A stretch of DNA of 64,000 bases from an uncultured Eubacteriales bacterium (lineage in GTDB: Bacteria; Bacillota; Clostridia; Oscillospirales; Acutalibacteraceae): NCBI GenBank assembly GCA_900314795.1, contig OMWP01000003.1, positions 39,604-103,603 on the forward strand, read 5' to 3'. The translations under genes and the position numbers were made by a program. Below, one piece after another: positions 60,540 through 64,000 of this stretch. The notes beneath the pieces were generated by a model. It worked only from the letters and a program-made list of their open reading frames with translations. It was not told the DNA's origin and searched no databases. Numbering within the stretch: the first letter of the stretch is position 1; each line of letters begins with the position of its first letter.

Positions 60540-63500
60540 ATGAAAAGGAAAATAGCAGCATTCATGCTGTCGCTTCTGTTTGTGTTCGGTGCGGTGTTCA
60601 GCGCAGCGCCCGTACTCGCCGCAGAGATCACGGACACAGCTGATGTATCCGCGGGGATGACGATCAATCGTCCTTCCCTGAGCATGGGACAGAGTGAAGC
60701 GTACACGCTGAGAGTGAGCGGCGCGTCCTCGCCGCTGAGCTGGAGCTGTGACTCAGCAGCGGTATCTGTTGCCGCCAATACCGATGATTCCGCACGCATC
60801 ACGGCGAGGTCGGTCGGCACTGCGACCGTTACCGCAAAAAGCCGCGACGGCGCACAGGTCACCTGTAAGGTGAAGGTATCCGCGCTCGCTGATCAGCTGA
60901 AGCTCAACAAACAGTCACTGCTGTTGGGTATCGGAGAGACCTATGATCTCGACAGCTATGTCCCCGAGAACACCGAGGCATATTACAGGCTCTACAGCTC
61001 CTCAAACCCCTCTGTAGCGACGGTTGCCGAGGGCGGCGGTATCGTGACCGCAAAGTCGGCGGGTACAACGACCATTACCTGCGCTCTGGATAACGGCGTA
61101 AAAGCGCAGTGCAAGGTCGTGGTTCAACCGCTGGCGAAATCGCTGACCCTCAACTATCAGAAAGCGACGATGCATATCGGCGAACAGATCGACCTCGACA
61201 GCGATACGCCCAAGGGAACGGCGGCGTATTACAGAGATTATTCGATCGATCATGCCGACGTTGCGGATGTCGCACAGTCGGGCGGTATCGTGACCGCAAA
61301 GGCGGCCGGCATGGCGACAGTCACATGCACGCTCAGAAAGAACGGCGTAAAAGCTGTTTGTGAGATCGAGGTGCTCCCTGATCCGACAGAAGCGCCGACA
61401 CAAGAGGCGACCGAACAGCCTACGGAAACTATGACTGAGGCGCCGACCGAAGCGCCGACAGAAGCACCGACCGAACCCGTGACAGAAGCTCCCACTCAGG
61501 CTGTCACTGAGCCTGAAACACAGGCGCCGACCGAGAGCGGGATCATTCCCGAAGACAAGGATTTTGCCTTGAGCGCTCAGGAGCTCACCCTCGGAGAGGG
61601 AGAAGAATACATCATCCGCACATCCGGTACCTATGATAAGATCACATGGAAGGCGTCCTCTGATGCGGTGATTCTCACCGATAACGGCGACCGTACCGCA
61701 ACCGCCAAAGCGAATGCTGTCGGACAGGCTGAAATTACCGCTGTGACTGCGCAGGGCAGCACCGCCGAGATGACCGTCACCGTCAAGCCGATGGCACCGT
61801 CTTTGAAGCTCAACAAAACCTCACTGACCCTCGGCGTCGGGGAAGAGTACGATCTTGATTCCTATGCGCCCAAGGGCACTGCCGCGTATTTCCGCCTGTA
61901 CAGCTCGTCCGATCCCTCGGTTGCCGAGGTGGCACAGGGCGGCGGTCTGGTCAAGGCAGTCGCTCCCGGAACGGCCGAGATCGCCTGCACCATGCAGAAC
62001 GGCGCGAAAGCGATCTGTACGGTTGAGGTAAAGCCGCTTTCGACCTCTCTGTCGCTGAACGCGACCAACGTGACCCTCGGTATCGGCGAGAAGCTTGACC
62101 TTGATTCCACCGTTCCCAAGGATACGGCGGCTTACTACCGCCTGTACAGCTCCTCGAACCCCTCTGTCGCTTCCGTTGTACAGGGCGGCGGTATCGTCAC
62201 CGCGAAGTTCGTCGGTACGGCGGTGATTACGTGTACCATGAATAACGGCGTGAACGCAACGTGTATCGTCACCGTCAAGCCGATGTCTAAGAAGCTGTAC
62301 CTTAATCAGACCGACATCACCCTCGCGATAGGGGAGGAGTATGATCTTGACAGCTACGCCGCCGCGGGATGTGCCGCGTATGAGCGTATCTACAGCTCAA
62401 CAAAACCATCTGTCGCGACCGTAGCCGCGGGCGGCGGACTGGTTAAGGCGAAGGCGACCGGCACGGCTACGATCTATTGCACCCTGCAAAACGGCGTCAA
62501 GGCGAAGTGCGTCGTTACCGTCAAGCCGATGGCAAAGTCGCTGTCGCTGGACGATACGTATCTCAGACTGCAAAAGGGGAAGAAGGCGGATCTTGACAGC
62601 TACGTGCCCTCGGGCTATGCGGCGTTCTACCGCTTCTATTCCTCCGACAATCCGTCTGTCGCAAAGGTCACGCGTGCGGACGGCATCGTCACCGCTGTCT
62701 CACCCGGTAAGGCTACCGTGACCTGTACCCTGCAAAACGGTGTGACCGCAACCTGCGAGGTATATGTGATGACCGACGCGGACGCGCGTAATGAGAACAA
62801 CGGCACCATCGTCAACTACCACGGTCATGATAACTTCTGCGGTGAGGATGTATGGGGCAAGGGTACGCTGGAGGCTTCTGTCGTCGACTGGATGATGGCG
62901 ACATGGCCGTGCTGCTCCTACTTCAACGGCGATTATACATGGCGCTGTGCCGAGTGGGGCAGATATATCCGCAACACGCGTGCCGCCTCCCAGTATACGA
63001 CAGATTATTCGAGCCTGCGGATGACGCCCGAGAATATCCGCTCTATCGCCAAGGGCTGTAAGCCCGGCACCACGATGAGCTTTGGTCCGCAGTACATACC
63101 CTCTCATATGATTGTGCTGCTCCGCGTCACCGACGACCGTATCTGGTGGGCGGACTGCAACTGGAACTGGGACAACTGCGTCCATTATCGCGAGGCAAGT
63201 CTGGAGGAATTCGTCAACTTTGTCCACTGGCTGCCTACTCCCAATAAAAACGGCTACATCGTCAGCCTGACGCGCGTCGATCGCCTGAATACCTATGACC
63301 GTCCCAAAACGGACGCCGCGCGTTATCTGAACCGCGGTGACGCAAGGATCGTGTGGACTGCCGTGGACGGCGCCAAGAGCTATGAGGTGTATCAGGTGAC
63401 CGGCAGCGGCGACAAGCTCGTTTATTCGGGCAACGCTGTCAGCTACACGAACACCAACTCCAACCCGGGCACCAAGTACACCTACTACGTCAAGGCTGTG

Positions 63501-63839
63501 ATGAAATCGGGCAAGAAGATCACAGGCAACACGGTGAGCGTCTACGGCAGGATCCACTGTCCGCAGCTGGAGCTCGACAGGGATAGGCGATGTATCCGCT
63601 GGAACTCCGTCGAGGGCGCGTCGGGATACCGCATCTTCCGCCGCCCCGGTTATGACGGCTCGTTCAAGCATGTCACAACCGTCAAGGGTACGAGCTACAG
63701 TGACGGTTGGATGGATTGGTCGGCAGGTGAGTATGACTATACCCTCTATCGCATCCAGGCGGTCAGCCCCAAGGGCGAGAACGCAAGCTCCGTCTACAGC
63801 GACTGTGTCGCGGTATCGGGCGAGTATTGCATGCCGTAA
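60540..63839 (+). CDS. Secreted Big_2-repeat protein with papain/CHAP-like domain and FnIII-like end
   Basis: A 1099-residue exported protein starting at ATG 60540, with GGAGGT 8-13 bases upstream. A signal peptide (MKRKIAAFMLSLLFVFGAVF) is followed by eight Big_2-type immunoglobulin-like repeats, with the recurring signature YRLYSSSNPSVA and GGGIVTAK, three before and five after a Thr/Pro/Glu linker (TEAPTEAPTEP type, about 283-335). After the last repeat (about 745) comes a cysteine-peptidase-like domain with RCAEWGRYI (Cys near 802), PSHMIVLLRV (His near 855) and WWADCNWNW (Asp near 871), and two fibronectin-III-like modules. No sortase or LPXTG motif is seen. Substrate unknown; peptide or peptidoglycan are the natural guesses. 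Confidence 0.85.
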   Translation: MKRKIAAFMLSLLFVFGAVFSAAPVLAAEITDTADVSAGMTINRPSLSMGQSEAYTLRVSGASSPLSWSCDSAAVSVAANTDDSARITARSVGTATVTAKSRDGAQVTCKVKVSALADQLKLNKQSLLLGIGETYDLDSYVPENTEAYYRLYSSSNPSVATVAEGGGIVTAKSAGTTTITCALDNGVKAQCKVVVQPLAKSLTLNYQKATMHIGEQIDLDSDTPKGTAAYYRDYSIDHADVADVAQSGGIVTAKAAGMATVTCTLRKNGVKAVCEIEVLPDPTEAPTQEATEQPTETMTEAPTEAPTEAPTEPVTEAPTQAVTEPETQAPTESGIIPEDKDFALSAQELTLGEGEEYIIRTSGTYDKITWKASSDAVILTDNGDRTATAKANAVGQAEITAVTAQGSTAEMTVTVKPMAPSLKLNKTSLTLGVGEEYDLDSYAPKGTAAYFRLYSSSDPSVAEVAQGGGLVKAVAPGTAEIACTMQNGAKAICTVEVKPLSTSLSLNATNVTLGIGEKLDLDSTVPKDTAAYYRLYSSSNPSVASVVQGGGIVTAKFVGTAVITCTMNNGVNATCIVTVKPMSKKLYLNQTDITLAIGEEYDLDSYAAAGCAAYERIYSSTKPSVATVAAGGGLVKAKATGTATIYCTLQNGVKAKCVVTVKPMAKSLSLDDTYLRLQKGKKADLDSYVPSGYAAFYRFYSSDNPSVAKVTRADGIVTAVSPGKATVTCTLQNGVTATCEVYVMTDADARNENNGTIVNYHGHDNFCGEDVWGKGTLEASVVDWMMATWPCCSYFNGDYTWRCAEWGRYIRNTRAASQYTTDYSSLRMTPENIRSIAKGCKPGTTMSFGPQYIPSHMIVLLRVTDDRIWWADCNWNWDNCVHYREASLEEFVNFVHWLPTPNKNGYIVSLTRVDRLNTYDRPKTDAARYLNRGDARIVWTAVDGAKSYEVYQVTGSGDKLVYSGNAVSYTNTNSNPGTKYTYYVKAVMKSGKKITGNTVSVYGRIHCPQLELDRDRRCIRWNSVEGASGYRIFRRPGYDGSFKHVTTVKGTSYSDGWMDWSAGEYDYTLYRIQAVSPKGENASSVYSDCVAVSGEYCMP

Positions 63840-63852
63840 TATGATAACAAGG

Positions 63853-63886
63853 GCGTACAGCAGAGATAAGCTGTACGCTCTGTTTT
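63853..63886 (+). terminator. Rho-independent terminator
   Basis: GCGTACAGC (63853-63861) pairs with GCTGTACGC (63870-63878), followed by TCTGTTTTT. Confidence 0.9.
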
Positions 63887-63915
63887 TACCATGTCAATAT
63901 AGTGTAGGTTTGTCA

Positions 63916-64000
63916 ATGATGCGTTACACTTTTTCAAGAAAAGATAACCTCTCCGGTTTTGAGGAAATGGTAAAGGAACTCGCGAGGAGATTTCCAACCG
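63916..64000 (+). CDS. Possible start of a gene cut by the window edge
   Basis: From ATG 63916 or 63919 the frame is open to the last base, beginning MRYTFSRKDNLSGFEEMVKE. There is only a weak RBS-like TAGG before it, and nothing in 28 residues identifies a family, so it may also be noise or the edge of an insertion sequence. Confidence 0.2.
   Translation, partial: MMRYTFSRKDNLSGFEEMVKELARRFPT

Noticed and set aside
63887-64000. Edge sequence as the end of an insertion sequence
   Set aside because: Only about 110 bases are visible, with no inverted end or transposase motif that can be verified.

Overview
The window looks like a chromosomal segment of a spore-forming Clostridia bacterium, most likely a gut Ruminococcus/Oscillospiraceae relative. 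The evidence is an alpha/beta-type small acid-soluble spore protein, a Phe-specific T-box leader in front of pheST, several SpoIIE/STAS/HATPase signalling sets, abundant AGGAGG ribosome binding sites and secreted proteins with InlB-type, Big_2 and beta-helix repeats. The assignment is by family style, not by a search. The backbone genes are GC-richer than the interior segment from about 20.6 to 36.3 kb, which is visibly AT-rich and holds most of the defence-type genes.

Layout. 1-0.7 kb: end of a membrane protein, a decayed secreted-protein gene and a clear promoter. 0.68-7.6 kb: a plus-strand operon with a STAS protein, an anti-sigma-type kinase, a membrane SpoIIE phosphatase, a GAF-ABC ATPase fusion and a giant FtsX-type permease with a coiled coil of about 310 residues. 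7.8-9.9 kb: a CASTOR/POLLUX-like ion channel. 10-10.5 kb: a probable IS200/IS605 relic. 10.7-13.8 kb: a hybrid sensor kinase with two receiver domains. 14.3-19.3 kb: a minus-strand operon with a DMT-type transporter, a MATE transporter carrying a GHKL-like tail, a second SpoIIE phosphatase, a second STAS protein and a second anti-sigma-type kinase. The two operons are similar partner-switching sets, each joined to transport proteins and neither accompanied by a sigma factor gene.

19.6-45.6 kb is accessory DNA. A VapE-like fragment and GTTGAC repeats at 19.6-20.1 kb are a relic of the same kind of mobilizable element that is intact at 38-45.6 kb (XRE regulator, MOBQ-type oriT, DUF3847-like protein, MobA/MobL relaxase, VapE-like ATPase, GTTGAC repeats, large serine recombinase). 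Between them lie the spore-protein gene and a duplicated copy of its 3' end, a gene with an in-frame stop, a large STAND/NACHT-like NTPase, an Eco1-like retron (ncRNA, nucleoside-deoxyribosyltransferase-like effector, reverse transcriptase), a frameshifted HTH gene, a MORC-like GHKL ATPase with a fused m5C-m6A methyltransferase, a DUF4143 ATPase, and a structured RNA candidate with its own promoter and terminator just upstream of a SLOG-family gene.

45.7-64 kb: a 1692-residue beta-helix surface protein followed by a 43-residue peptide gene, a second secreted protein, a lipoprotein, NAD(P)H-hydrate dehydratase, a small membrane protein, the T-box leader (enlarged by palindromic insertions) with pheS and pheT, and a secreted Big_2 protein with a papain/CHAP-like domain. 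Small palindromic repeat elements fill most gaps in this half.

The strongest candidates for something new are the two transporter-linked partner-switching operons, above all the MATE transporter whose C-terminal anti-sigma-like domain lacks its ATP-site residues; the retron with its precisely placed promoter; the MORC-like/dual-methyltransferase island; and the 37.99-38.20 kb RNA candidate. All coordinates and motifs were read by eye; no alignment, folding or database search was run.
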